Below are positions 12,298 to 23,363 of a stretch of DNA of 64,000 bases, in pieces. Location of the stretch: NCBI GenBank assembly GCA_903772945.1, contig CAICTM010000289.1, positions 1 through 64,000 on the forward strand, read 5' to 3'. Under the pieces are notes generated by a model. It did no database searches, had not been told where the DNA came from, and saw only the letters and a list, made by a program, of their open reading frames with translations. A program made the translations under genes and the position numbers. How positions within the stretch are numbered: position 1 is the stretch's first letter; each line of letters begins with the position of its first letter. The DNA comes from Seminavis robusta. Taxonomy: Eukaryota > Bacillariophyta > Bacillariophyceae > Naviculales > Naviculaceae.

Positions 12298-13364
12298 ATG
12301 AAGCTGATGATATCGATGTTGCGTTGTGCTCTTGCCGCCATGGCGTGGATGTCTTGTGTTACATGTACTGTTACAGCTGCCTCGGCTGATGGAGGGATCA
12401 TCAAGCTGAGCGTGCTGTTAGGCGAGTTTGGGGAAACGACGCCTTTGGAGGGAGCATCGGTGGAGTGCTATGACCAGGATGCTTCTAGTAAAACCGCCAT
12501 TACCAGTCCGGCGACAACGGGAAAGGATGGGGTGGCGGAACTAGAGTATGGCATTGTAATAGGAGAGTTGGACTCAAGACACCCAAATCCAAATATCATC
12601 TGCAAGGTCATGTCAAGCGACTCCATGGCCACAGCAACACCTATCCTCACCGTGGGTATACATAACAGAACCATCGTGCATCGTGCATCGTGGACCTCGT
12701 AAGCTCACCACGCCCACGCTGTCTTTCTCATTTGAATATATATATGTAGATGTATACAGATACCCATTGGAACTGCACCCAGGATCCCCTGATTGACCTG
12801 GGTACCCTAGTGGTTGCTCCAGACCGACAAAAGCGTGGCGATATCGGTGATGCCAATGGCTGTGGTCCAGCATCGCTTCCTGAGTTCTTGACCAGACTTG
12901 TGGAACAAGGGACGGGAATGGGACTTGGTTGCACCAACCATGACTATTGGTACGTACTGTACAGCGTGTTCTAACTAACTAATGTCAATTACAAGTCGAA
13001 TTGAGCCAGGCCAATTGTCTCACCCAACCACTACCTACCGTATTGTTTTGGCATGCATGGATGCAGCTACTCCAATTGCCTTGGGGAGACACAAAAGACT
13101 TGCGACGATGAAGCCCGTAGGATTTGGAGATCCGAGTGCGAGAGAAAGATGCAAGGGAAAACTGCCAAGACCATCTGCAAGGAAGGTTTGGCAGAGGCAA
13201 TGTACATGGTCGTTACCGGTGTTCCTGGGGACATGGCATACCGGGCAGATCAGATCGACAAATGCAAGAATACTACTAGCAATGCTAGGGATGGTGCAAA
13301 TGACGACGACGAGTATCATCATGATTTGTCCTCCTCTCTACGGATACAAACGAAATCGCTGTAG
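12298..13364 (+). CDS. Secreted phospholipase A2-like protein with N-terminal beta domain
   Basis: ATG 12298 opens a signal peptide (MKLMISMLRCALAAMAW... cut near ASA). About 90 residues that look transthyretin-like follow (LEGASVECYDQD, NPNIICKV), then a PLA2 domain. Splicing out 12950-13066 (GTACGT...TGCAG) turns HDYW into HDYCYSNC, giving CTNHDYCYSNC...TCDDE, the phospholipase A2 helix with catalytic His-Asp and paired cysteines; NGCGPASL upstream would be the calcium loop. The first intron ends at 12749 or 12759; its donor is 12652 (GTGGGT) or 12656 (GTATAC). The second pairing gives ILTVDTHW, which reads better. The product is about 290 residues, and the stop is at 13362-13364. Likely role: a secreted or lumenal lipase cutting phospholipid sn-2 esters; inferred from the motif only. 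The C-terminus is acidic with no membrane anchor. Confidence 0.8.
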
Positions 13365-13661
13365 GAAAAGGCTTTAGTTACAGTAGCTAATATATAGCAA
13401 TAGATGCTCTATACGGTAGCTTACTCAGTCTAGTTGTTGCAAAGAGTATGGTTCAATGCACCAGAGATTCTAGGCGCTACCCATGCAGTCAGTCACTACG
13501 AAAGACAGCTCCGTTGCAGGGCACTAGCTAGAACTTTAGCTAGTAGACTTTTAATCGTGTGCATTACGAAAGGGCGAAGCAAGACCAGAGGTTGCCAGTC
13601 TATGCAAGCTCCCCCCCCGTAACCGCGTGTACTAGTACGCCCGTAAGAGACCTTTGACGTC

Positions 13662-14950
13662 ATGCTCTGTTTCCTGGCTGTCATCTGGCTAGCTACTTCG
13701 CAGTCGAGCTTACAGGTTCTGCGCTCTCGTTTGGTGGCCAGCCTTGCACTTAGTCTATTACTTATTCATTTGAACCAGCAAGGGGCTGCAACTCAAGTCA
13801 CACTGGTGCCCTGGATCATCCGTCAAACAGTTGTTTCGTACTTCGGTGCGGCACTGCCATAGCAATGTTTGCAGCTTTGTCGGGTGTCAAGGTGACACCC
13901 AATCGTGGCAATTAGATCTAACTTGGATCTTTTGTCTTCGAACAACCGTTGCCAGTGCCACCACACCTCACCTTCTTGCGCACCCTGGTGGCAGTTTGCA
14001 AAGGGAATGCAATTGGCCGTTTGGTTGTGGCAATTGCAGGGATCGTCATTCCTTCTCACGATCTTACCAGCTATAGCCGGTATCGCTACCGCTAGCTAGC
14101 TAGTTCTTGAGAATCGAATCGAATCCAATCTGTTCCCGAGTGCAGGAAGCACACAAAGGATGACCTGGAAGCAGCCGGGATCGCCTGTGTCGAGAAGGCA
14201 GCTCGATATAGACATGTGGAACAACTACTGAGAAAGAGTACCAAATCGATGGACGGCCTTGGAACATGGGCTAACTGGAGGCAACCAAGAGGCACTTGCA
14301 TGAGTGATTCGATTCCCGGGGAGAACAAGCAGTCACAAAGTTGATACGGCTTCCAGTTTGGCGAGATGGTAAATGAAGAGAGGATGGTGTGGGTGAAGAT
14401 ACAGATGGCACCAACGGAGAAGATGCGGTTCTTCCCATGCCACTATGTGCCTCTTCTCTTGAAATGCGGTACAGCAAGAGGCGTTGACTGCATTTCTAGT
14501 TGAAAGACATCTCACCACGCCTCTCCTGGCCAAAATGGTGGAGCCGATCCCAATGGCAATACACAGTACCTGCGAATGAATGCAACATGACGCCGGTCAT
14601 GGCGATCTTGAAATGGCAAAAGCTTCTCTGGGAGGAGGAAAAGGCCGACGCCAAAGCTCGGCAAGGCGGAAACGGCTGATGGATCCTGAGGACGCCATGC
14701 GAGGATACCGATGATCACTATCGTCCAATCTCCAGCTCTATCTCCATCCTGAACAAACAATACTGCACACGAGAGATCTCGAACGGATCCTACTATCGGA
14801 TTGGATTCATCCCTCCATTGGTATTTTCTAGCTAGAGTTTGGTTGGGGATTCTCGTGTTCCGGCATGTATACAAGTGGGTCGTCGAGGACTTGGTCGATT
14901 TCGACAATGGCTATTCGAAACAACAATTAGAATACCGTGCGGTACGGTAG
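13662..14950 (+). pseudogene. Decayed or unspliced multi-pass membrane protein-like region
   Basis: Several plus-strand pieces look protein-like but do not form one clean gene. They are a hydrophobic start at 13662 (MLCFLAVIWLATS), a second hydrophobic piece near 13985-14090 (MQLAVWLWQLQG, LLTILPAIAGIA), a charged piece from 14147 after a good 3' splice site (gagtgcag), and YGFQFGEMVNEERM, LKWQKLLWEEEKADAK and VFRHVYKWVVEDLVDFDNG. From 14147 to the TAG at 14948 one frame is interrupted only by TGA codons, six of them. I do not recognise a family. Most likely this is an old gene losing its frame, or one whose introns I cannot resolve. Confidence 0.3.
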
Positions 14951-15344
14951 GAAGAACGAGTCATTTATCATACATGTACCGGTATGCTTTGTCAATCAAA
15001 TCTAGAACATGAATTTAGTTTTTATTTGCCGCATAGTAGTTCCACGGAGGTCCTACCGGCACCATCAAGAGCAAACCCGACACCAGCAAAAACAGAAAAG
15101 AGGCCCAGAGCATCCACCATGTCTCAACCAAAAGGGTGAGTAACTAGTGCCTGTCGTCCCAAGCGATGTTCACAGTATCTTTCCGAGTCCTCACGGAACC
15201 GATCCCCATCAGAGTTCAAAGTCTGATCATTCATTCGGGGTACTGAATTCGCAGATGGTCAGAGACTGAACGAAAAAGGGGAACATACAAGACACGTCCA
15301 GCCGTAAGGGATGAGCCTTACCACTTATTTCAGAGACCCCATTT

Positions 15345-15840
15345 GACAGAGCATGGGATTGATCTGCAGCAATGTGAATCGACAATCCAGGTCATCCGGA
15401 AAGAGGCCCAGAGCATAGATCCAAAAACAAGGGCTGTTGCGTTCAAGCTCGAGCATGGCGAGGAGGCCATTTTGATTGAGCTTGGTGTACAGTTCGATGT
15501 TGTGGCTCCTCGCAGAAAGAAGGAGCGCAGTAAAACATGTCCAGATGGAGCTCCTCCAGAGTGCTTGGGACTTGGGCCAAGGGGTGGAACAGGGCAGCAG
15601 GCGTTGTAGCCAGAACCTTTTCGCAGTCGCCACCGATTGTGAGCTTTTTTATTTTCTTGGCCTGCAAGCAGTCTATGATGGTCAGTCATTGCGAGGGTCC
15701 ACGTAAATCTCTTCCAAGTTTGGGAAGGCTGGGAGCAGCCAAGTGGACACGACGGTGGTCCAAGGAACTTGTAGAAGAATCCGGGGTCCACTCGAACATA
15801 AGATTGGTTGGATTTGGGTCGATGCTGGAACTGGAGCACT
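15345..15840 (-). pseudogene. Leucine-rich-repeat protein remnant
   Basis: Read on the minus strand, FPNLEEIYVDPRND is followed in another frame by KKIKKLTIGGD and VPSTLEELHLDMFYC. These are spaced like repeats of the diatom LRR proteins. A helical tail follows (GLLAMLELERNSP, WIYALGLFPDDLD) in a third frame. The frame changes mean it cannot make one product as read. No start codon was identified. LRR proteins usually act as protein-binding scaffolds; nothing more can be said. Confidence 0.45.
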
Positions 15841-16476
15841 GATCGGTTCGCTTCTTGTTGGTTACGACTTTGGCAATGGAGAGAATCAAATAGTAAACTT
15901 CCAGTGGAAGATCAACCTCATCAAAAGAAATCTATCTAATGTTTGGTTCCACGGAAAAGAGAGTCGAGTCGTGAAGAAGTCCAGAAGCCCATTCTTGAAG
16001 CATTGATACCGGTACGGTAGGAATGGGCAAGCGAAAGATGCGAATTACCCAGAGTGACAGTCCAAGCGACGGCGACGGCGACCGATTCCTCAGCCTATGG
16101 GTACGGAGAGCACTTGCTCAGCCAGATCCATGAAAAACCATTATGGCTTAGCTTGTCAAGGAGGTTCATGCTGGCACAAATCCACATTTATTGATTGAAC
16201 CTCTTCATGAATCGAACGAACGAATGAATGAATGAATCGAATGAATCGCAGGAGGCTGTCTTTGCGCCACGGCCCAGGGAGAGGAGCGATCATAGTTCTC
16301 TTGTTTGGATTGATTCGCATCGAGGGCACCAGCTTGACTTGAGCTGCAGCTCCTGGTTCCAAGAATTCATCGCTGGTCAGCTACATGTCAGAGCGCAGAG
16401 GGTGACGTCAAGGATCTCTTGTGGGTACCGGTACCGGTCCCCCGGATCCTTGCTTGTGACAGTGTGTTTTGGTAGG
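15841..16476. other. Gene-free stretch
   Basis: No coding frame supported. Only small simple repeats (gaatgaatgaatgaat near 16222) and accggtaccggt-type palindromes are seen. Confidence 0.45.
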
Positions 16477-16560
16477 GGGGACCAATTTTGGAATGTGGGG
16501 ACCAATTTTGGAATATGGGGACCAATTTTGGAATGTGGGGACCAATTTTGGAATGGTGGG
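16477..16560. repeat. 20-base minisatellite, four units
   Basis: Four head-to-tail units of accaattttggaatgtgggg with single-base changes in units 2 and 4. The units abut directly with no unique spacers, so this is not a CRISPR array. Confidence 0.92.
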
Positions 16561-16882
16561 TGGGGGTGTACCGGTACAGGAAACGGGACTAACTGACGGT
16601 ACGACTGTACGGTATAGCATTTCAAACTCGTTTCAAACTCCACTGTCTCAATGTTTCTGCTCTGCAGCGCACTGATTGGCCTGCCTGTGATCTAGCTAGG
16701 CGGTCTGGCTGAGCAAGTGCTCTCCGTACCGTAGTACTGGTACCGTACCGGTATGCACCGTGATACCTCCACCACGTACTAACTCCAGAGTGAGTCGAGA
16801 GCGTAGATATGAAATTCATCGTTGCATTATAGAGTCTATGGTATGGTATAAGAGTTCGCCCTTGTGTTTTGCTGCATATGGT

Positions 16883-17383
16883 CTATGCTGCCAACGGAGT
16901 CTTGGTATTCGACCTCTTGGGAGACCTACTGGTTCGCCTACTACTGGGGCGGCCATCACTGTTCTTGAGAAGCTGGAAGTAGGCATCCGCCTTGGTGTCG
17001 TCGGCTACTGCCATTTGTTCCAGCATGTCAATGACTTGGTGGGAATCCAAGCCTCCTCCACTAGTACTTCGCTTGGGGGAAAGAGACTTGGAGCCTCGCA
17101 CGGATTTGTTGCGGGACTTGCGACCGTTGCTGCTGCCGTCATTGCTCACGTTGCTTCTCTGCTTACGAGGAGGGCTCTTATTAATAGTAGTGCTGCTTCT
17201 ACATGTACCCTCCACTGTCATGCTTCGAGAAAGCAAACCGCGTTGAGTACCGGTGCCGGTAGTACTGGTAGAACCCCGCATCGCGTCCATTGCATTCACA
17301 CTGCGGCTGAGGCGCCTTCTGCTGGCAGCTCTTGCTTTGGCGGCTGAACTGTTGTGGTTGGAGCTATTACCAGTGCTGTCCAA
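16883..17383 (-). CDS. Unrecognised Ser/Arg-rich protein
   Basis: A minus-strand frame of at least 166 residues ending at 16883. The body is Ser/Arg/Lys-rich and disordered (RAASRRRLSRSVNAM, SKSLSPKRSTSGGG), with one ordered helix near the end (VIDMLEQMAVADDTKADAY) and a basic tail. The frame stays open upstream to about 17470 (PFYHYHCLLHSQLQELIF) without an ATG. A good ATG lies in the neighbouring frame (MQLSEKTNTM at 17480), so either a small intron, a frameshift or an assembly error joins the two. The Ser-Pro/Arg pattern suggests a phosphorylated regulatory or nuclear protein, but this is a guess. The plus-strand frame over the same bases is its shadow. Confidence 0.45.
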   Translation of the reverse strand: MDSTGNSSNHNSSAAKARAASRRRLSRSVNAMDAMRGSTSTTGTGTQRGLLSRSMTVEGTCRSSTTINKSPPRKQRSNVSNDGSSNGRKSRNKSVRGSKSLSPKRSTSGGGLDSHQVIDMLEQMAVADDTKADAYFQLLKNSDGRPSSRRTSRSPKRSNTKTPLAA

Positions 17384-19220
17384 AGAATCAAAGATGAGCT
17401 CTTGGAGTTGAGAGTGGAGGAGGCAGTGGTAGTGATAGAAGGGCTGGTCATTGTGTTGGTTTTCTCAGAGAGTTGCATGTTAGTTATTCCGTGTGGTTTT
17501 CGGATGTTGCTTTTGTGATTTTGTGAGAGGTGAGTGGACGGAACTTGTTCCAGACCAAGTGCTACCACGCTACCACTGTGAGGTGTGAGGAGGTGAATGG
17601 TGACGATTGGGAATTCGATAGTGATCTCGATACTAGTAGCTTCTCGATCAATAATTCACACCGGTAAGCAGTTCGTTTGCAGCTGTATGCAGGGGTGGTC
17701 GTAAAAGGAGGATTTAAAGTCCAGTCGCAAAAATTTAATGGCAATGGTAACCGGTAACCTGGATCTGCCTGCCGATAGAGAAGTACGGTACCAGGTACCA
17801 GGTGGTACTATTAGTAAACAATACTCCTCGAGTATATTCGTTAAGACACTGCGAGCAATAGTACAGTAGCAATAGAAAGACAAGAGAGAAGAGCTCCAAA
17901 AGAGCTTCCAGAAGCACGGACATTAAATCCCATCCGGTACATTGGACTGTACTGGTAATCCGTGCCGAAGTACAACATACAGTACAACCCAAATCCCAGA
18001 CAGACAGAATCGAATCAATCCGGTTTTGAAGTTGAATGCAGCTGTTGTAGAAGACTGTCCCAGTCGGGCAACCGAGTCTAAGTACGATTGGTGCTTCATC
18101 AGCAGAGCACACCAAACTCTGCAATCTGCAAGAGTACCCGAACATGTTTGCAGAGCTGAGAGCTCTTTTACTGATCACAATGCAGATAGAGGACAGGATC
18201 TTTCATAGTTCCTGGTTTGGTTTGGCTGCGCCATCGAACCCGTAACTTGCGTGAAGTGTCAGATTGTCATGCACGTACGTAGTACCTTAGCCATGCAGGG
18301 ACCGGGATGTATCCATCAAGCAGACATGGGAGATGCATGAGGCAGGGCTGCAGCAACTCCAGTGAAAAGCTTGCTTTCGATCCTGCACAGCTGACAGAAA
18401 GGCAAGGAAAGGAGGACAAAACAATAATAAAAGAATCAATGCTCGAAGCCCTAGTTGCTGGCAGCTATTAGCCGGACTTAGCGGCACCGGTTGCTCTGTC
18501 TGAATTGAATCTGAAACCAAGTCTGATGCTGCCTCTGACTGCATTTGGCGAGAATGGAAGAGAAGCAAGCAAGAATGCAAGCCATCACAAGGCTGAGGCA
18601 TCGTACCAGAAGCTCGTTGTGGACTGGCTAGCTCTTGGGAAGCCAATCTAGGCTGCAATTCACGCACTGCTGCACCTTCTCGTGGCTGGCCCACTGATAT
18701 GCACCCCACTGCAGTAAGGGCGTCAGGTTCTTCCCGCACTGGCTGGCGAGGTCAGGTCGTATCGTCCGGCCCATCACGCACTGCATCATCCCATATGGTC
18801 ATGTCTGGCTAGCTACGGTACCGGTAGGCTACTTGCGGATCCATCACCATGGTGAGAGTGACAGTCAGTGAGCGAAACTAGCTGGACTCGACCGGCTTTG
18901 AGACTCGAGCACGAAAAACCAATGTCGTCGACGAAGGAACAAAAAGAAGGACGGTTGGAAGACTAGTTGCAATAACATAAAGAAGAAGTGAACGCTGTTA
19001 AGGGTACCATGTTCCGGCGAAGAATGAGGTGAACGGACTCATGAAATGGCCGCCTATTCACGCTTCTTCTAGGCTCGAAGCAGCTCCAAGGGGCACCGGA
19101 AAATGGCACCATTTGAGAGTCTGCGAGAGAAAAATGTGAACTGACCTTGTTTGTTCTCTAAAATGGAAGGCAGAATGAAAAACGAATGGCTAGACTTGAG
19201 CTAAGAACAAAAGCAAGACG

Positions 19221-19244
19221 TATGCATGCATGCATGCATGCATG
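19221..19244. repeat. (ATGC)n microsatellite
   Basis: Six units of the palindromic tetranucleotide atgc/gcat in a row. Confidence 0.9.
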
Positions 19245-19928
19245 TCACTTTGTTCAGCGAAGAAGCTGACGAACACCCTCGCGAGTGCCCGCCAACCCCT
19301 TCCAACGACGTGTATGTTGACTCCGAAGAGCAAAGAACTACTAATGTCATGCATCGTGGACCAAAACCCGTTGTTGTGGATGAGACTGGAACACGAACGG
19401 CCGCCACCATGCCAAGACCTACGTTGGGAACTAAAGAGGATGAGGCTGCAACGATTGGTCGATGACCGTGAAAGTAGCAATGGCACAAAAGACAGGAACA
19501 CGTCGACTTACCGTTGCACGAGGACGACCCACCCCACAAAGGAACCACCGCAAGACAACACCATTGCCGGCGAAGAGTGAACAGTGGGCCCCACAGGGGA
19601 AGCCCAATCACTCTCCTGCAAGCAGCACCGGCAAAGGTGTCATCGTCATGCATTGGAAGAAGAATAAGTGATTGTGTTGTGCTGAGAGCGAAAAAGCTTG
19701 CCTCAAGGCAACCGTCGTTTCATCAACTCAAAATCGAAAGAGGTGTCAACATCAAAACTAAATCAAAATCAAAATGGAGGTGTCGTTGATTGCCGTTTTA
19801 TTTCAAACTGAAACGCCAAACTATCGGCAAAGGTACGTGATTGGTCGATTGACATGTCGGAGGCTGCTTCCAAGATGGCAACCAGCCTGAGTATACCGGT
19901 ATGCCTGCGGTCCCACCACAACGTGAAA

Positions 19929-20083
19929 GATGCGTCGAACGGAAGAAGGAAGAAGTCATCGTTACCAGCCTACCGTATGGATCGAACGACACAAGAGGAG
20001 CCGGTCATGGTGGAGTAGCAATAGCCGCTGGAAAGAGGAGGTTGCATACATCATCTTGATACCGGTATGGTCGAGGTACGAAT
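19929..20083. repeat. Fragment related to 5915-6090
   Basis: Shared ordered blocks with the segment just downstream of the second 735-base repeat: cgtcgaacggaag, gaagtcatcg, aagaggag, gtcatggtgg, agccgctg, aaagaggagg and catcatcttgata. The spacing differs, so this is an old, diverged copy. Confidence 0.5.
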
Positions 20084-21089
20084 CCAAAAAAAGAAACAAT
20101 GAACAAAGACATCAATGCGAGTGGCGAGTGACGAGTGACGAGGTTGCTTTGCGATCGATGGCACGTCAGTTCACCAGAACTTTACTATTATAGACCTGAG
20201 GATAGAAAGTGCCTTTTAAATCTTCTCATGAAGTCTAATTCCTTTGGTGCATCGGGCACGTGTACCGGTTTGCCAGCTGCACAAGGAAGTGACACCAGTA
20301 GCTCACCAGTGCATGACAAGAGCCGCCGCCTATACTCCATGCGGAATGAAGGATGAGGACACAGCTCGACTCGGCACCGCGACTGTGTCAATAGCCCCGA
20401 TGCAGCTAGCTAGCTCCGATGCAGCTGGATAGCTCCGATGCAGCTAGATAGCTAGTAGCAGATTGTCAGGCTGCCAAAGCCAAGTCAAGCTGCTGCAGAG
20501 GGCTCCCATGGTTTGCAAAATTCTGCACAGACACAATGGCACCTCGTACGGTACCTTCCCAAGGTGATGGTTCTTCAGGGCATCATCCTTGCATAGCGAG
20601 GATCACTATCGTCATGTTGTTTGGAGTCCCCTAGCTAGGCCTAGCTAGCTAGAGGGAAAAGTCAGCTCTGGAGTGACGAGAGATTTTGCATACGATCCCG
20701 AACGTGGTTGGCTGGCGGAAGGAAGTCGCTCATCGTACCACCGTATCTGGTATCTGGTTTGCAACCGGTACACTGGCTCAAAGTTCCAGTTCCCAAGAAT
20801 TCTACGGAGATGGGTGCTGTTTGAATTGAATGAATCAATGGGTTGCATGGTCGCCTACCGTACATGCCCACCAGTGGACACTGCTTTACACAGAATATTC
20901 TTTATCATTTTACGGTATCTCCTACTGGTATGTAAACACTTGCACAAACGAGAAACGTGTCTCGTGGATCTGCTTCAATTGGCGGACCACCAGCTGCTCC
21001 AAGTCGCTGGTGAAAAATAGATGTCATGGACCCTTCGTTGAGCTAACCAAAATGGTTTGTGGTGGCCCTGCATCGTATCCGAATTATTG

Positions 21090-22913
21090 TCATGCTGGAC
21101 AGCCATTTTCAATCGCCCACTGTAGTACTTGTGGGTGCCCTCGGCTCCAAAGACGTGTCTTCCAATCCCAGGGACAATGGTTGGCTCGAGCCCCTTGAAG
21201 AATGGCCAGATGACCCTTGCGGGCCGCAGCGGTACAGGTATCTTGATTCCAAGGAAAATGGTTTGCACGAGCCCATTGAAGAATGGCCAGATGACCGCCT
21301 TGGGCCGCAGCGAAACAGGTTTCTTCAGTCCACGGACAATGGTTTGCACGAGCCCATTGAAGAATGGCCAGATGACCGCGGCCCGCCGCGGCAGCACAGG
21401 TATATTCATTCCAGGGACAATGGTTGGCACGAGCCCACTGAAGCAGGGCTAGATGGCCACCTCTCGCCGCAGCGGCACAGGTTTCTTCATTCCAATGGAG
21501 TCCATTTTCACGAGCCCATTGAAGAATGGCCAGATGACCGGCTCTGGCTGCTGCAGTGCAAGTTGACCAAATACAGAATCGGCATCCATTGACACATGCC
21601 CATTGCACAATGTGCAAATGACCCGCTGCAGCTGCTGCGATGCAAGTTGACTCATCCCAGGGACATCCGTGGCGACGAGCCCATTTCAAAATAGCTATGG
21701 AGATGGCCTCCTTCGGCAGCGGCCGTACAAATGTTGGCATGCCAGGCAAAACCATTGCAATGAGCCCATTTGACCTTGTCCCGGCGACTTACACGTACGT
21801 TCTGGTGATTGGCTCCGGCAACAAAACCCCGAAGTTGAAGTTCCACACTGGCACGGAACAACTCTTTGGTTGGATAGAGGTTGGTGTTTCGTGTCCACTG
21901 AATCAGACCCACATGGCTGTGTTTGGCCGCCATTTCGTTGGCCCACTCCATGACAGCCCGACTTCCACACTTGGCAATGGCCGGACACACTTGCTCACGA
22001 CTCGGAACACTGGGGGAGGCGTCGTCGAGGAAATATCGTGCACAAATGACGTTGTAGAAGGCCACAGGTGGATCGTTCGTATTCTGGTAGGTCTCGCAGT
22101 ACTCTCTGTAGAGGACATTGAAGCGCCTGTTGACACGACCGACAAATGCGTAGTGGCCCACGCCCAAAGAGGGGAAAATGAAATTCTTCCAAACGTCCTC
22201 AGCATCCAGCAAGTTGGACAAGGCCGTCTTCTTGGCTTCCTTGTGGTTCTTGAGAGTTTCGGCCGCCTGACTGATGGCTTCAAGACGGCGCAAGTATCCA
22301 TCATCCTTGTTTGCAGATATGCTCCATAGCAGAAGAGCAGCCAGATGGCCTCAACACCTAGGACAGCTTCCATCTTCTTGGCTAGAACACGCTTCTTGAG
22401 AGTTTCGGCCACCGGACTGATGGTTTCAAGATACTAGTAGCGCAAGTCTTCATACTGGAACCCATTCTGGAGCAAGACGTTCATGGCTTGTTGCTCGCGA
22501 CAGTCGGCTTCCAGTTTGGTGGCTTGGCGATCACGGATTTGATCCATCAAGATGCACACCTCCTCCACGTCTTGACGGCGCTCTTCCACTGTACCGGTAG
22601 GTCGTTGATTTCCACGCTGCTTGAGCTCAACTACGCGACGGATCACCTCTTTGTCCGACATCAACGACATCTTGCAAAACTGAGTGATCCGGAGCGCTGC
22701 AGTCGCCTCTTCAAGCCAACCATCGTCGTCAAACAAACGATCGAACGTCATCTTTCTGGTACCGTACCGTAGCTTCACGAGGATGTTAGGATTTGTGATG
22801 GATTGCTGTGGCTTGTCGGCTGAGCCTGAAGAATTCTGTTGGCCGCCAGAAGTTACACGTGAAGAACAAAAAATCCAGATGGGGTTCGGTTTTCTGTAAG
22901 ATATCTTTTTCAC
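21090..22913 (-). pseudogene. Ankyrin-repeat protein with F-box-like head, broken
   Basis: Reading from 22913 down: an acidic helical N-terminus (TFDRLFDDDGWLEEATAAL; long helix near VEEVCILMDQIRDRQATK), then LLDAEDVWKNFIFPSLG and FVGRVNRRFNVLYREYC, the F-box-like head usual in this algal family. About seven ankyrin units follow, of the pattern CAAAARGGHLALLQWARAN-CPW. A stop falls near 22434 and the frame moves twice (between 22412 and 22293, and between 21755 and 21652), so no full product can be made as read. A ~85-base segment (…ttgagagtttcggcc…) is repeated at 22220-22300 and 22365-22450 and may be the cause of the first break. The last repeat is degenerate. These proteins are large expanded families in diatoms and brown algae with mostly unknown partners. 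Confidence 0.8.
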
Positions 22914-23363
22914 GGTAGTTGAGGTAATTATAGCGTTAACCTATTTGCACTTAACCCTAGGTTTACCGCATCTACCTCTATTAAAGTCACTTTCCTCGCC
23001 CTGACCACACGCTCTTGGTCCATGCCAAACTCTCTCTCTTCTCTTCATGCTAATTTATTTCTTATTTCATGTAACTAATTTTAAAATGTTATTGCCTCCT
23101 ACCTAAAGTATATGAATCGAATCTAATATTTCCGTCACTCCAACAGTTCTAATGATGAGGCAGCCATCCTCACCAGCCAGAGACCACTGGGCGAGCAAAT
23201 GGGCGATTTCGTAAGAGGCAACTTGATCCAAAGCACCAACACAAACAGCAGCAACACAAAGAACAATCATCTTGTCTCTCTCTCTCTCTCTCTCTCCAAG
23301 CATAACCAAGTCGGTCAGCCAAGAGCGGACACACAACCTCGCTTCCCACAAGCAACATGATCT
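22914..23363. other. Spacer between two minus-strand genes
   Basis: AT-rich, with a (TC)n run at 23275-23296. No gene. It holds the 3' end of the carbamoyl phosphate synthetase gene and the upstream side of the ankyrin pseudogene. Confidence 0.5.
23275..23296. repeat. (TC)n microsatellite
   Basis: About eleven perfect tc units. Confidence 0.9.

Larger units (their letters stand above)
17500..21089. other. Gene-poor spacer of about 3.5 kb
   Basis: No gene supported. Short frames on both strands (for example 18739-18287 minus and 19226-19580 plus) lack domains, conserved composition or clear splice partners. Contains an (ATGC)n run, a fragment related to 5915-6090, and many taccggta- and ctagctag-type palindromes. 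Confidence 0.4.

Noticed and set aside
16477-16560. CRISPR-like array
   Set aside because: The four units are contiguous with no unique spacers and the genome is eukaryotic; it is a minisatellite.
16760-17347. Plus-strand frame of 195 residues
   Set aside because: Overlaps the Ser/Arg-rich minus-strand frame, which has the better composition and a helical end; the plus frame is Ala/Thr/Ser-rich with no domain.
18287-18739. Minus-strand frame of 150 residues
   Set aside because: No domain, no conserved-looking blocks and mixed Ser/Leu/Pro composition typical of chance frames in this spacer.
19201-19653. Overlapping frames around the (ATGC)n run
   Set aside because: All three begin in or near the microsatellite (MHACMHAC), and none shows a domain or a consistent splice partner.
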